This document shows positions 49,972 to 59,026 of a stretch of 64,000 bases of DNA, piece after piece. Where the stretch lies: NCBI GenBank assembly GCA_963734295.1, contig CAVTGS010000026.1, forward strand, positions 1 through 64,000, given 5' to 3'. This stretch comes from JAEUMW01 sp963734295 (GTDB lineage: Bacteria; Pseudomonadota; Gammaproteobacteria; Burkholderiales; JAEUMW01). Position numbers and translations under genes: made by a program. The notes beneath the pieces were generated by a model. It was not told the origin of the DNA, did no database searches, and was given only the letters and a program-made list of their open reading frames with translations. Position 1 is the first letter of the stretch; each line of letters starts with the position of its first letter.

Positions 49972-50972
49972 CACTGATTTCCTCCGTCGAGCAGCCCAAA
50001 GCGACGGATGTTGCGGTCGGCGAGGGCCTGAATGTGGGCGATCGCGTCGACGCGCGGCGCGGGCGAGAAGAGATGCGAAAAGCGCTTCTGCGGCCGCAGG
50101 TAATCCTCGACGGGCAGCTGCTTGCGGATCTTCGAGACGCCGACTACTTCGCCGTTTTCCGCCTCGATCACCGGGAAGACTCCGGTTTCCTTCGCCAGCC
50201 GTGCAATGCGGATCGTGTCGTTGGAGGCGGTGCCCCATCCGAGGGGACAGGGCACGAATACGTGAATGTAGCGCGCGCCGCGGAACTCCATCGCGCGCTT
50301 CACCTTCGCTTCGAGGTCGCGGAGCTCGGACACGATGGCGGTTGCCACATACGGAATCTCGTGCGCCATGGCGATCATGGGCAGGTTCTTGCCCTGACCG
50401 AAGACGTTGCCGGGCTGCTTGCCGACTGCGGGCGTCGTTGCAGTGCGCGCGGCGCCGGGCGTAGCGGAGGACCGCTGCACGCCGGTGTTCATGTAAGCCT
50501 CGTTGTCGTAGCAGATGTAGAGCACGTCGTCGTTGCGCTCGAACATCCCCGACAGACAGCCGAAGCCGATGTCGGTCGTGCCCCCGTCGCCGCCTTGTGC
50601 CACCACGCGCACTTCGCTGCGCCCCTTCACGCGCAGCGCCGCCGCGATGCCGGTTGCTACCGCCGCGGTGTTGCCGAACAGGGAGTGGATCCACGGGATC
50701 TGCCACGAGGTCTCGGGGTAGGGCGTCGAGAACACCTCCAGACAGCCCGTCGCGTTCGCCGCGATCAGCTGGTTGTCGGTCGCCATCATGGCGGCGTCGA
50801 TCGCGTAGCGCGCGCCCAGCGCTTCCCCGCAACCCTGACACGCGCGGTGCCCAGAATTGAGCGAGTTCGTGCGCCGCATGTCCGCCTGGACGGAGCGTTG
50901 CGACGGGTCGAGCAGGCGGTTGCCGACGGTGTGCGTGCCGGTCTGATAGAACTTGATTGCCGTAACGGTCAT
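49971..50972 (-). CDS. 2-oxoacid:acceptor oxidoreductase, beta subunit (TPP-binding)
   Basis: 333 residues. The thiamine diphosphate motif runs from AQGGDGGTTDIGFGCLSG to CYDNEAYMNTGVQRS, and conserved cysteines for a [4Fe-4S] cluster are in HRACQGCGEALGAR, ANATGCLEV and the later VFVPCPLGWG. It decarboxylates 2-oxoacids to acyl-CoA, or runs in reverse, with the alpha and gamma subunits. It starts 14 bp after the alpha-subunit stop. The acid used (pyruvate, phenylglyoxylate or indolepyruvate-like) cannot be told from the sequence. Confidence 0.9.
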   Translation of the reverse strand: MTVTAIKFYQTGTHTVGNRLLDPSQRSVQADMRRTNSLNSGHRACQGCGEALGARYAIDAAMMATDNQLIAANATGCLEVFSTPYPETSWQIPWIHSLFGNTAAVATGIAAALRVKGRSEVRVVAQGGDGGTTDIGFGCLSGMFERNDDVLYICYDNEAYMNTGVQRSSATPGAARTATTPAVGKQPGNVFGQGKNLPMIAMAHEIPYVATAIVSELRDLEAKVKRAMEFRGARYIHVFVPCPLGWGTASNDTIRIARLAKETGVFPVIEAENGEVVGVSKIRKQLPVEDYLRPQKRFSHLFSPAPRVDAIAHIQALADRNIRRFGLLDGGNQ

Positions 50973-50986
50973 CTTGATTTTCTCCC

Positions 50987-52240
50987 TCAGCCGATGCGCG
51001 CCGCCACGACGCCCAGATCGCGCAGCAGATTTTCGGCGATCGGTCCCGAACGCCGCTTTTCGCGCTCGCGCTCGAGTTCCTTGTTCACGGCTTTCCAGTC
51101 GAGATCGAGGAAAGTCACCGGCTCGAGCTTGTCGGCGACGCTATCCAGGAGGAGCTTGTGCAGCGACGCCTTGGTGATGGCGCGCCCGCCCAGACCCGCG
51201 ATCACGTCGTAAACCGGCTGCGGCTGGTTCCGGAGCGCCATGCGCACGTCGCGCGAGACGATCCCGCCAAGCCCCACCGCGAAGCACTTCTCGACGACGA
51301 TGACACGCTGGACGTTTTGCAGCGCGTCGCGAATCGCGGCGAGCGGAAACGGCCGGTACGACGTGATGCCGAGCACGCCGATGCGGTGTCCCGCTTCACG
51401 CAGATCGTCGACCGTGTCCTTGATCGTACCCAGCACCGAACCGAGTGCCACGACCGCGATCTCCGCGTCCTCCAAGCGGTAGCCGTGCACGAGCCCGCCC
51501 GAGTCACGGCCGAACACCTGCTTGAATTCGTTCGCCAACTGGGGAATCAGCTCCAACGCCTGCATCTGCTTCGCGTGAGCGAGGTAGCGCACTTCGGTGA
51601 ACGCTTCCGGCCCGACCATGGCCCCGATCGAGACGGGATCGCTGGGGTCGAGCACCTGCCGCGGCTCGTATGGCGGCAGGTAGCGGTCCACCTGTTCCTG
51701 GGTCGGGATATCGACACCCTCGTAGGCGTGGGTCAGGATGAAGCCGTCCATACAGACCATGATCGGCAGCGAGACTTCCTCCGCAAGTCGGAAGGCTTGA
51801 ATGTGCAGATCGAGCGCGTCCTGGTTGTTTTCGGCGAAGAGCTGGATCCAGCCGGCGTCGCGCATCGACATCGAGTCGGTGTGGTCGTTCCAGATATTGA
51901 TTGGTGCGCCGATCGCGCGATTGGCCACGGTCATCACGATCGGCAGCCCGAGCCCGGAGGCGTTCCAGACGGCCTCGGCCATGAAGAGCAGACCCTGGCT
52001 CGCGGTCGCCGTGTACGAGCGGGCCCCGGTCGCAGACGACCCTATGGCGACCGACATGGCGGCGAATTCCGATTCGACGTTGATGAATTCGCAGTTCATG
52101 AGCGTGCCGTCGCGCACCATTTCGCTCAATCCTTCGACGATGTGGGTCTGGGGCGAGATCGGGTACGCGCAGATCACCTCCGGCCGGCACAGGGACACGG
52201 TCGCAGCGACCGCGTGGGAACCTTCACACTGCTTCAGCAC
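50987..52240 (-). CDS. 2-oxoacid:acceptor oxidoreductase, alpha subunit
   Basis: About 417 residues from GTG 52240 (VLKQCEGSHAVAATVSLCRP). The domain I motif ICAYPISPQTHIVEGLSE, with NVESEFAAMSVAIGSSATG and SQGLLFMAEAVWNASG, is diagnostic of the PorA/alpha subunit; the C-terminal part has GVLGITSYRPFPLAAIRDAL and VIVVEKCFAVGLGG. The GTG start overlaps the end of the gamma gene by 17 bp; the longer upstream ATG frame reads into gamma and is rejected. Confidence 0.9.
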   Translation of the reverse strand: MLKQCEGSHAVAATVSLCRPEVICAYPISPQTHIVEGLSEMVRDGTLMNCEFINVESEFAAMSVAIGSSATGARSYTATASQGLLFMAEAVWNASGLGLPIVMTVANRAIGAPINIWNDHTDSMSMRDAGWIQLFAENNQDALDLHIQAFRLAEEVSLPIMVCMDGFILTHAYEGVDIPTQEQVDRYLPPYEPRQVLDPSDPVSIGAMVGPEAFTEVRYLAHAKQMQALELIPQLANEFKQVFGRDSGGLVHGYRLEDAEIAVVALGSVLGTIKDTVDDLREAGHRIGVLGITSYRPFPLAAIRDALQNVQRVIVVEKCFAVGLGGIVSRDVRMALRNQPQPVYDVIAGLGGRAITKASLHKLLLDSVADKLEPVTFLDLDWKAVNKELEREREKRRSGPIAENLLRDLGVVAARIG

Positions 52241-52814
52241 GTTCGTACTCCTCTTTTTCCTGCTGCACGTACTCGTATGCGGCGCTGGCTGCCGCAATAT
52301 TTCCATCGGCCACCTTGCCGGTAAACTTGTCCCGGATCGCGGAGTGCACCGAGGCGAGCGAGATGACTCCGCTCATGGCCGCGAATCCCGCAAGCAGGAT
52401 CGCGTTCGGAAGCGGGCGCCCGATGTGCTCCATGGCGATCTCGGTGGCCGGGACGGTGCAAAGATGCGAGTGGTGCCAGCCGCTGAAGAATTCGCCGATA
52501 CCGAGATCGTCGAAGCTTTTCTTGGTGTTGATGAGAACGTAGCCGTCCTTGACAATCCCGCTGAAGACATCCACCTGGTGGAGCAGGGTCGGGTCCTGGA
52601 TGATGAGGCCGTCGGGCTGCATGATCGGCTCGCGCAGCCGGATCTCGCGATCGGAGATGCGACAGAACGCCACTACCGGTGCGCCGGTGCGCTCGGAGCC
52701 GAAGCTCGGAAACGCCTGCGCGTGCTTGCCCTCGAGAAACGCGGCGATCGAAAGCATCTCCGCGCCCGTGACGCAGCCTTGGCCGCCGCGGCCGTGAATG
52801 CGGATCTGAAACAT
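52224..52814 (-). CDS. 2-oxoacid:acceptor oxidoreductase, gamma subunit
   Basis: 196 residues from ATG 52814: MFQIRIHGRGGQGCVTGAEM, then AFPSFGSERTGAPVVAFCRI, both hallmarks of the PorG/gamma subunit that binds CoA. It is the first gene of a four-gene operon (gamma, alpha, beta, GltD-ferredoxin) with overlaps or short gaps throughout. The upstream 210 bp up to PPK2 should hold its promoter. Confidence 0.9.
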   Translation of the reverse strand: MFQIRIHGRGGQGCVTGAEMLSIAAFLEGKHAQAFPSFGSERTGAPVVAFCRISDREIRLREPIMQPDGLIIQDPTLLHQVDVFSGIVKDGYVLINTKKSFDDLGIGEFFSGWHHSHLCTVPATEIAMEHIGRPLPNAILLAGFAAMSGVISLASVHSAIRDKFTGKVADGNIAAASAAYEYVQQEKEEYERAEAV

Positions 52815-52977
52815 CGAGATGGTGCCTCCCGTGATCTCGTTTGAGAAACGCGCAGCGCACACGTGATGGTCTCGTCGCGCCCGGTCTTTCTCGCCGGACT
52901 CCGACTGCGTGGCTGGCGAAGGCTACATTTGTAAGAGGGTTGCCGGCATAAGTCAAATTCCGCTTCGACGATGCCGC

Positions 52978-53011
52978 AAAAAAGACAGCGAGCCGCCGCG
53001 CCCGAGGGCGC
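52978..53011 (-). terminator. Possible terminator after ppk2
   Basis: Shortly after the PPK2 stop, the coding strand has GCGCCC-TC-GGGCGC (53011-52998) followed 14 nt later by six T (52983-52978). The stem is GC-rich, but the loop is tiny and the T-run is distant, so this is a weak call. Confidence 0.35.
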
Positions 53012-53026
53012 GCACCGTTTCTGCCC

Positions 53027-54061
53027 TCAGTCGAGCTTGACCGCCCCCCGGTGAAAGCGCGTGATCACGTCCGGATCGGGGTAGAGCGATACCCGGGCCT
53101 TGTCCTTGCCGGCGTAGTCGATGGCGGACAGTACGTAGCGCATGCTCTCCAGCCGCGCCTTCCGCTTGTTGTTCGCCTTCACGATGATCCACGGGCTGAA
53201 GCTCGTGTGGGTGCGGCTGAACATCACTTCCTTGTACTTCGTGTACGAATCCCAGAGTTCCTGGGCCTTGCCGTCGAGCGGGCTCAGCTTCCACTGCTTG
53301 AGCGGATTATTGGCGCGTGAGGTGAACCGGGCGGACTGCACCTCGTGCGAGATCGAGAACCAGAACTTGACCAGGACGATGCCGTCCTCGAAGAGCATGT
53401 GCTCGAACTCCGGCACCTGCTGCATGAAGCGGTCGTACTGATCCTTCGTGCAGAAGCCGTTCACCGGCTCCACCACCGCCCGGTTGTACCAGCTGCGGTC
53501 GAAGAAGACGATCTCGCCCGTGTTCGGCAGCTGCTTCATGTAGCGCTGGAAGTACCACTGACCGATTTCTTCCTCCGTGGGCTTGGGCAGCGCCACCACG
53601 CGCATCGCGCGCGGATTGAGGTGCTCGATGAAGCGGCGGATGGTGCCGCCCTTGCCGGCGGCGTCGCGTCCCTCGAAGAGAATTGCCACGCGCCTGCCGT
53701 TTTCCTGTACCCATCGCTGCAGCTTGACGAGCTCGATCTGCAGCGACTCGAGCTCGTACTCATACTTGATCGACGACTGGATCTTGGAAACGTCGATATT
53801 TTTGGAGCGCAAGAGCTGGATGAAGTCGCGCGACGAATGCAGATCCGAAAGATCCTCGGGACGCAGATAGAGAGCGGGCGGGGTCTGGTCGGCGAACTCC
53901 GCGTTGCGCGTCGCGTACAAGGCCGCCGCGATCTGCTCCACGGTGGCACCCTGCAGCGCCGTGTCCTTCGGTGCCCCGGCCGCGCTTTCACTGCCGGTCG
54001 TCGGGACGATGGACAACTCCACCGAGGTACCGCCGCTCGCGGGCTGAATTCTCTTCCTCAT
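53027..54061 (-). CDS. ppk2: Polyphosphate kinase 2 family protein
   Basis: 344 residues. Transfers phosphate between polyphosphate and nucleotides, in most PPK2 enzymes running toward NDP/NTP formation. Walker A is GRDAAGKGGTIRRFIE near residue 150; Walker B and lid are VFFDRSWYNRAVVEPV near 213 and FTSRANNPLKQWKLSP near 275. A long N-terminal extension of ~80 residues precedes the usual EYELESLQIELVKLQRW start of the kinase core. ATG 54061 follows GGGGGAG. It neighbours the cyanophycin genes but is separated from them by a chloride channel and a cytochrome. Confidence 0.9.
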   Translation of the reverse strand: MRKRIQPASGGTSVELSIVPTTGSESAAGAPKDTALQGATVEQIAAALYATRNAEFADQTPPALYLRPEDLSDLHSSRDFIQLLRSKNIDVSKIQSSIKYEYELESLQIELVKLQRWVQENGRRVAILFEGRDAAGKGGTIRRFIEHLNPRAMRVVALPKPTEEEIGQWYFQRYMKQLPNTGEIVFFDRSWYNRAVVEPVNGFCTKDQYDRFMQQVPEFEHMLFEDGIVLVKFWFSISHEVQSARFTSRANNPLKQWKLSPLDGKAQELWDSYTKYKEVMFSRTHTSFSPWIIVKANNKRKARLESMRYVLSAIDYAGKDKARVSLYPDPDVITRFHRGAVKLD

Positions 54062-54229
54062 CGTTTCGTCTCCCCCTGATGCACCGTCGCACGGTGACGG
54101 CGCGACTGCGTGCTCGTGCTGGCATGCCGACGCGCCGCACCGCGTGCGGCGGTCGTCGGATTCGGCCCCCACTTTACGACTGAAGGCGTACGGCTGGCAA
54201 TCACGTCGTTGCCAAGTCCCGGCCCGATC

Positions 54230-55567
54230 TCAGCAGTCTGTCGATTTCCTTGGCACGACGAGCGAGCGTGTACGCAGCGTGTCGTAGATCGGCTCGCTAC
54301 GCACCAGGGTAGCGACCGCGGCCGCGGCGAAACACGCAGCGAGCATCGGCACGAGGAGCGCGGTGGTCGCGGCCATCTCCACCACGAGCACGATGCCCGT
54401 CAGCGGCGCGCGCACGACCGCGGTGAAAAAGGCGCCCATGCCGACGATGGCGAAGGCGAGCGGTTGCGGCGCGAGCGCAGGTGCGAGCTCGTGGACCACG
54501 CCCCCGAAGAGCGCGCCGAACGCCGAGCCGATCACCAGCAGCGGCGCGAACAGCCCGCCCGGCGTGCCCGCCGCGTACGACCAGGGGCCGATCAGCCAGC
54601 GCGCCGCGAAGACGACGGCCAGGGCCATGAGCGGCAGGCCGCCGTCGAGCACCTGCTGGTTCAGCGCATCGCCGCCCCCCACGAGCGTCGGCTCGAACCA
54701 CGCGACCAGTCCGACCCCCGCGCCCACGACGGCCGCGCGCGCCTCGACGGGCCATGTCGGCAGACGGTCGAACAAATCAAGCCCCCACACCGTGATGCGG
54801 TTGTAGGCAGCTCCGAGCAGGCCGAAGAGCGCACCGAGCACGAGGTGCGCGACGATGCTCGAAAGCGGGGGCGGTGAGAGGGTCGTGACGCGGAAGGCAG
54901 GGTGGTCGCCGAGCATGACGCGCGCGACGCCGATCGCGACCGCGCACGCCATCAGCGTGGCGAGTGTGAGTCGCAGTTCGAAGCGTCGCGCCACTTCCTC
55001 GAACACGAAAAGCGCGCCGCCGATGGGCGCATTGAAGGCAACCCCGAGACCGGCACCGGCGGTGGCCGCCTGCAGCGTTCGGACGTCCTCAATCCTCATG
55101 CGGAGCAAACGCCCGATCGCGACGCCGATGGTCGATCCCATCTGGACCGTCGGACCCTCGCGACCCAGCGCGAGGCCGGACCCGATGGCCAGCGTGCCAC
55201 CGATGAACTTGACGGGGAGGACGCGGAACGGAGCGGGCGCCTCCTCCTCGCGCATGACCGCTTCGACATGCTGCACACCACTGCCCGAAGCGATCGGTGC
55301 GAGGCGCACCAGTGCGCGTGCCGCGGCGGCGCAGAGCGCAGCCCCCAAGACCGGCCACAGCCAGCCGAAGCCGGCCCACTGGTGCGACCAGCCGAGGAAG
55401 GTGTCGCGCGCCGCGTCGGCCGCCTCCAGGACGAAACGGAAGGCACCGCCGACGAGTCCTGCGAGGGTGCCGGCGAGGGTGGCGCCGAGACCGATCAGGA
55501 ATAGGCGCGGGCGGTCCGGCGGCGCTCCCGGGGCGGCCCCGGATGCTGGTGCGACAGGGTCTTTCAT
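54230..55567 (-). CDS. ClC-type chloride channel/transporter
   Basis: 445-residue polytopic membrane protein. The ClC selectivity-filter motifs are present: SGSGVQHVEAVMR (GSGIP-like), GREGPTVQMGS, and GTPGGLFAPLLVIGSAFGAL (GxFxP). The proton-glutamate position lies in GREGP. No CBS domains follow the membrane part, so it is the short bacterial form. I chose ATG 55567 (MKDPVAPAS) because the upstream 15 codons look non-coding. The C-terminus ends with a basic tail. Confidence 0.92.
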   Translation of the reverse strand: MKDPVAPASGAAPGAPPDRPRLFLIGLGATLAGTLAGLVGGAFRFVLEAADAARDTFLGWSHQWAGFGWLWPVLGAALCAAAARALVRLAPIASGSGVQHVEAVMREEEAPAPFRVLPVKFIGGTLAIGSGLALGREGPTVQMGSTIGVAIGRLLRMRIEDVRTLQAATAGAGLGVAFNAPIGGALFVFEEVARRFELRLTLATLMACAVAIGVARVMLGDHPAFRVTTLSPPPLSSIVAHLVLGALFGLLGAAYNRITVWGLDLFDRLPTWPVEARAAVVGAGVGLVAWFEPTLVGGGDALNQQVLDGGLPLMALAVVFAARWLIGPWSYAAGTPGGLFAPLLVIGSAFGALFGGVVHELAPALAPQPLAFAIVGMGAFFTAVVRAPLTGIVLVVEMAATTALLVPMLAACFAAAAVATLVRSEPIYDTLRTRSLVVPRKSTDC

Positions 55568-55675
55568 CGATGATCGCCTGGATCCTGCAATGTCTCGTGC
55601 GGCGAAAATCATAGAGCCACCGCGTGGGTGGCTCTGTGCACGGATGTCGGGCGGAGCGGCGCCGCGGGATCCCCG

Positions 55676-56311
55676 CTACTTGGTGTTCATGGCCTGCATG
55701 TAGGCGGTTACCGCGGCCATGTCTTCCTTGCTGAGGGAATGCGACACCGGGGTCATCACCTTCGCGGAGGGACGCGCCGCGGTGCGGAACGATTTCTGCA
55801 ACTGGCTCAACATGTATTGAGCATTCTGGCCCGCCACCCGCGGGATGGCCGTGGCGCCCTCTCCCTGCTCCCCGTGACAGTCGGCACAGGACTTGAACTT
55901 TCCTTTGGCAACTTCGGTGCGCCTCTCGTAGACCTTCTTGCCCTTCTCCATGCTCTGCGGCGATGCGGGCTTGCCAGGCGGCGCCCCCTGGGCACCGTAG
56001 TAGTCGGAGAGCCCCTGAATCGTAGCGTCGTCCAATAAGGCGGAGATGCCCCACATGTACGCTTCGGAACTGATCTCGTTGCGCTTTTCGTCGCGGAAGA
56101 GCTTCTGCTGCTCAACGAGGTAGGCGACCTGCTGCGCGGCGAGACTGGGTACCTTGGGATCGGTGCTGATGCCCCCCTCGCCGTGACACTTGTTGCAGAC
56201 ATGGATGGCGCGATTGACGACGTTCTCCGTAGCCTTTGGGTCTTGAGCCGCAGCGAGGTTCGCGATGAGACCGAGCATCGCGCCCGCGACGGCCGATAGC
56301 TTATTTTTCAT
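55676..56311 (-). CDS. Periplasmic diheme cytochrome c (c4-like)
   Basis: 211 residues: signal peptide (KLSAVAGAMLGLIANLAAA), then two CXXCH heme sites, CNKCHGEGG near residue 39 and CADCHGEQGEG near 142, in two homologous halves. Methionines in MWGIS and KVMTPVSHSL are candidate axial ligands. It is a soluble electron carrier of the cytochrome c4/c553 class. ATG 56311 lies 103 bp downstream of the cphA stop, with a hairpin between them. Confidence 0.92.
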   Translation of the reverse strand: MKNKLSAVAGAMLGLIANLAAAQDPKATENVVNRAIHVCNKCHGEGGISTDPKVPSLAAQQVAYLVEQQKLFRDEKRNEISSEAYMWGISALLDDATIQGLSDYYGAQGAPPGKPASPQSMEKGKKVYERRTEVAKGKFKSCADCHGEQGEGATAIPRVAGQNAQYMLSQLQKSFRTAARPSAKVMTPVSHSLSKEDMAAVTAYMQAMNTK

Positions 56312-56356
56312 TCACGTGCTCCAGGTGGTGAGTAACGCCCCGGAAGTGTCTTGCGG

Positions 56357-56390
56357 GCACGGGTGCGCCGTCAAGTGGCGGCGCCCGTGC
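56357..56390 (-). other. Strong imperfect hairpin between cphA and the cytochrome gene
   Basis: GCACGGG-CGCCG pairs with CGGCG-CA-CCCGTGC around an 8-nt loop, a 12-bp stem with a two-base bulge. There is no T-run after it, so it is not a classic rho-independent terminator. It may stabilise or attenuate read-through from cphA into the cytochrome gene. Confidence 0.45.
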
Positions 56391-56414
56391 CGCGCGCCGA
56401 CTGGGTCGTCCGTT

Positions 56415-58989
56415 TCAGCGTTCAGCGATCCGCTTCTCGATGTGGGCCAGCGCTGCTTCCACCTGGTCGACGAGGATGAGGCAAAGATCGCCCGCATCGA
56501 GGCGCGTGAGTGCCCTATCGATCGCCGGAAACTCGCCGCGGATTTCCTCGATCACGCCCGCGCGCTTGGCGTTGCCGAGTCCCTGCCGCAGCAGTGCCAG
56601 CACTTCGCCGTCGCCGCGCCCGCGCTGGCACTGGTCCTGGTACAGGATCACCTCGTCGAATGCATCGCCGAGGATTTCCGTCTGTTCGCGCAGATCGGCA
56701 TCGCGCCGGTCGCCCGCACCGCTGATCACGACCACGCGGCGATTGGCCGGCATGGCGTCGATGGCGCCGACCAGCGCCCGCATCGCGTCCGGGTTGTGGC
56801 CGTAGTCGGCGATCACCGTCGCGCCGCGATGATCGAAGACGTTGAAGCGGCCCGGCGCCGTCCGCGAATCGGTGACAAAGCTCGCCAGGCCGGCGCGGAT
56901 CACGTCCCACTCGAGTCCGGCCGCCCAGGCAGCCGCGACGGCGGCCATCGCGTTCTCGACCTGAAAGCCGATGGTGCCGTTTCGCGTGAGCGGGATCGCC
57001 GCGAGCGGAAGGCGTTGCCGGTGCCCGCCCTCGGCCGCGACGATCGCATCGCCGTCGACGTAGACGACGCGCTCGCCCGCGCGCGCGGTGGGCCGCCATG
57101 ACCGGATGCTGGCGGTCGCTCGCGAAGAAGGTCACCGCGCCGGGGCAGCACTCGGCCATCGCTGCGACCATCGGGTCGGCCGCGTTCAGCACCGCGACCC
57201 CGTCGGGCGACACGTTCTGCACGATCACCTGCTTCACCACCGCCAGATCCTCGAGGGTGGTGATGTAGTTCAGACCGAGGTGGTCACCGGCGCCGATGTT
57301 GGTCACCACGGCCACCTTGCAGCGATCGAACGCGAGCCCTTCGCGCAGGATGCCGCCGCGTGCGGTCTCGACACACCGCGGCATCGACGTCCGGGTGGAG
57401 GAGCACGTTGCGCGCGCTGCGCGGGCCGCTGCAGTCGCCGGTGTCGATGCGTCGCCCCGCGATGAAGACGCCATCGGAGTTGGTCATGCCGACGCGCCGG
57501 CCGCTGCCGGCGACGAGGTGGGCGATCAGGCGGACGGTGGTGGTCTTGCCGTTGGTGCCGGTGACGGCGACGACCGGAATGCGCCCGTCCTCGCCCTCGG
57601 CGAACATGTTGGCGACGATCGCTTCGCCGACGGCGCGCCCCTTGCCGAACGAGGGGCTGAGGTGCATGCGCAGACCGGGCGCGGCATTGACCTCGACGAT
57701 GCCGCCGCCCTGCGCCTCGAGCGGCCGGCGCACGTTGTCGCACACGATGTCGACGCCGCAGATATCGAGACCGACCATCTGCGCCGCCGCGACCGCGCGC
57801 GCGGCAACTTCCGGATGCACGTCGTCGGTCACGTCGGTGGCGGTGCCGCCCGTGCTCAGGTTGGCGTTGTTGCGCAGGATGATGCGGCCCCCCTTGGGCG
57901 GCACCGAGTCCGCGGCGTAACCCTGGGTCGCGAGTCGCGCCAGCGCGATGTCGTCGAAGCTGATCTTGGTGAGCGAGGTGGCGTGGCCTTCGCTGCGGCG
58001 CGGGTCGCGGTTGACCTGCTCGACCAGCGCGCGGACGCTGTGGACGCCGTCGCCGATCACCTGCGGCGGGTCGCGCCGCGCCGCGGCGACGAGCGCGTTG
58101 CCCACCACCAGCAGCGCGAAAGTCGTTGCCGGGAAGGTAGCGCTCGACGATCACCTCGTCGCTGAACTCCGCCGCCACCGCATAGGCCGCCATCACGGCT
58201 TGCCCGGGTTTCGATGGCGACCGCGACACCCTTGCCCTGGTTGCCGTCGCGCGGCTTCACCACGACCGGTCCGCCGATCTCGCAGGCGGCCTGCCAGGCG
58301 TCCTCCGCATCGGCGACCGGGCGGCCGACCGGCACCGGGACGCCGGCGGCTGCGAGCAGTTTCTTGGTGAGCTCCTTGTCCTGCGCAACGGACTCCGCGA
58401 TGGCGCTGGAGCGGTCGGTCTCGGCGGCCTGGATGCGCCGTTGGCGGCTGCCCCAGCCAAACTGCACCAGACTGCCGCTCGGTGAGCCGCCAGTACGGAA
58501 TGCCGCGTGCCGCGGCGGCGTCAACGATGGCGCCGGTGCTGGGTCCGAGACGCACGTCTTCGTCGAGGTCGCGCAGGCGTGCGAGCGCTGCGGCGAGATC
58601 GAAGGGCGCGTCCGTCAGGGCCGCGCGGCAAAGCGACTCCGCCAGTTCCAGCGCGAGTCGCCCGACCGCCTCCTCGTGTACTCGACGACCACCTGGTAGA
58701 CGCCGGGCGCCTGGGTGGGCGCGGTCCGGCTGAAGGTCACCGGGCACCCGGCCTGCGCCTGCAGACCGAGCGTGGCGAGCTCGAGCACGTGCGCAAGAGA
58801 CATCGACTCGGCATGGGTGGCGGGCTCGAGAAAGCCGATCTCCGGAAAGCGCGCGCGCAGGCGGGGCTCGACGCCGGGCATCCCGCGGATCGCGCGCTCG
58901 TCTGCGTCGCAGGTTACGACCGCTTCGATGGCGGTATGGCGGGTCCACACGTTGGGACCGCGCAGGGCGTGGATTCGCGAGACTTCCAT
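56415..58989 (-). CDS. cphA: Cyanophycin synthetase CphA (several frame breaks)
   Basis: Makes multi-L-arginyl-poly-L-aspartate. From ATG 58989 (MEVSRIHALRGPNVWT) the order is N-terminal domain (1-160), an ATP-grasp domain that adds Asp (TDRSSAIAESVAQDK, VVKPRDGNQGKGVAV, GIVEVNAAPGLRMHL), a Mur-ligase domain with intact P-loop (VTGTNGKTTTVRLIAHL near 57540) that adds Arg, and the Mur C-terminal domain (VIADYGHNPDAMRAL, VVVISGAGDRRD). About 855 residues once frames are joined, the normal size. Breaks near 58675, 58480, 58205, 58115, 57370 and 57100 fit inserted bases. It is the second gene of a cphA'-cphA operon (37-bp gap). Confidence 0.9.
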
Positions 58990-59026
58990 AGCGATGCCGT
59001 TCCGGAACGACAGGCGGGTGCCGCGG

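Noticed and set aside
51158..52324. 388-codon plus-strand frame opposite the alpha subunit
   Set aside because: Antisense shadow of a clear 2-oxoacid oxidoreductase gene.
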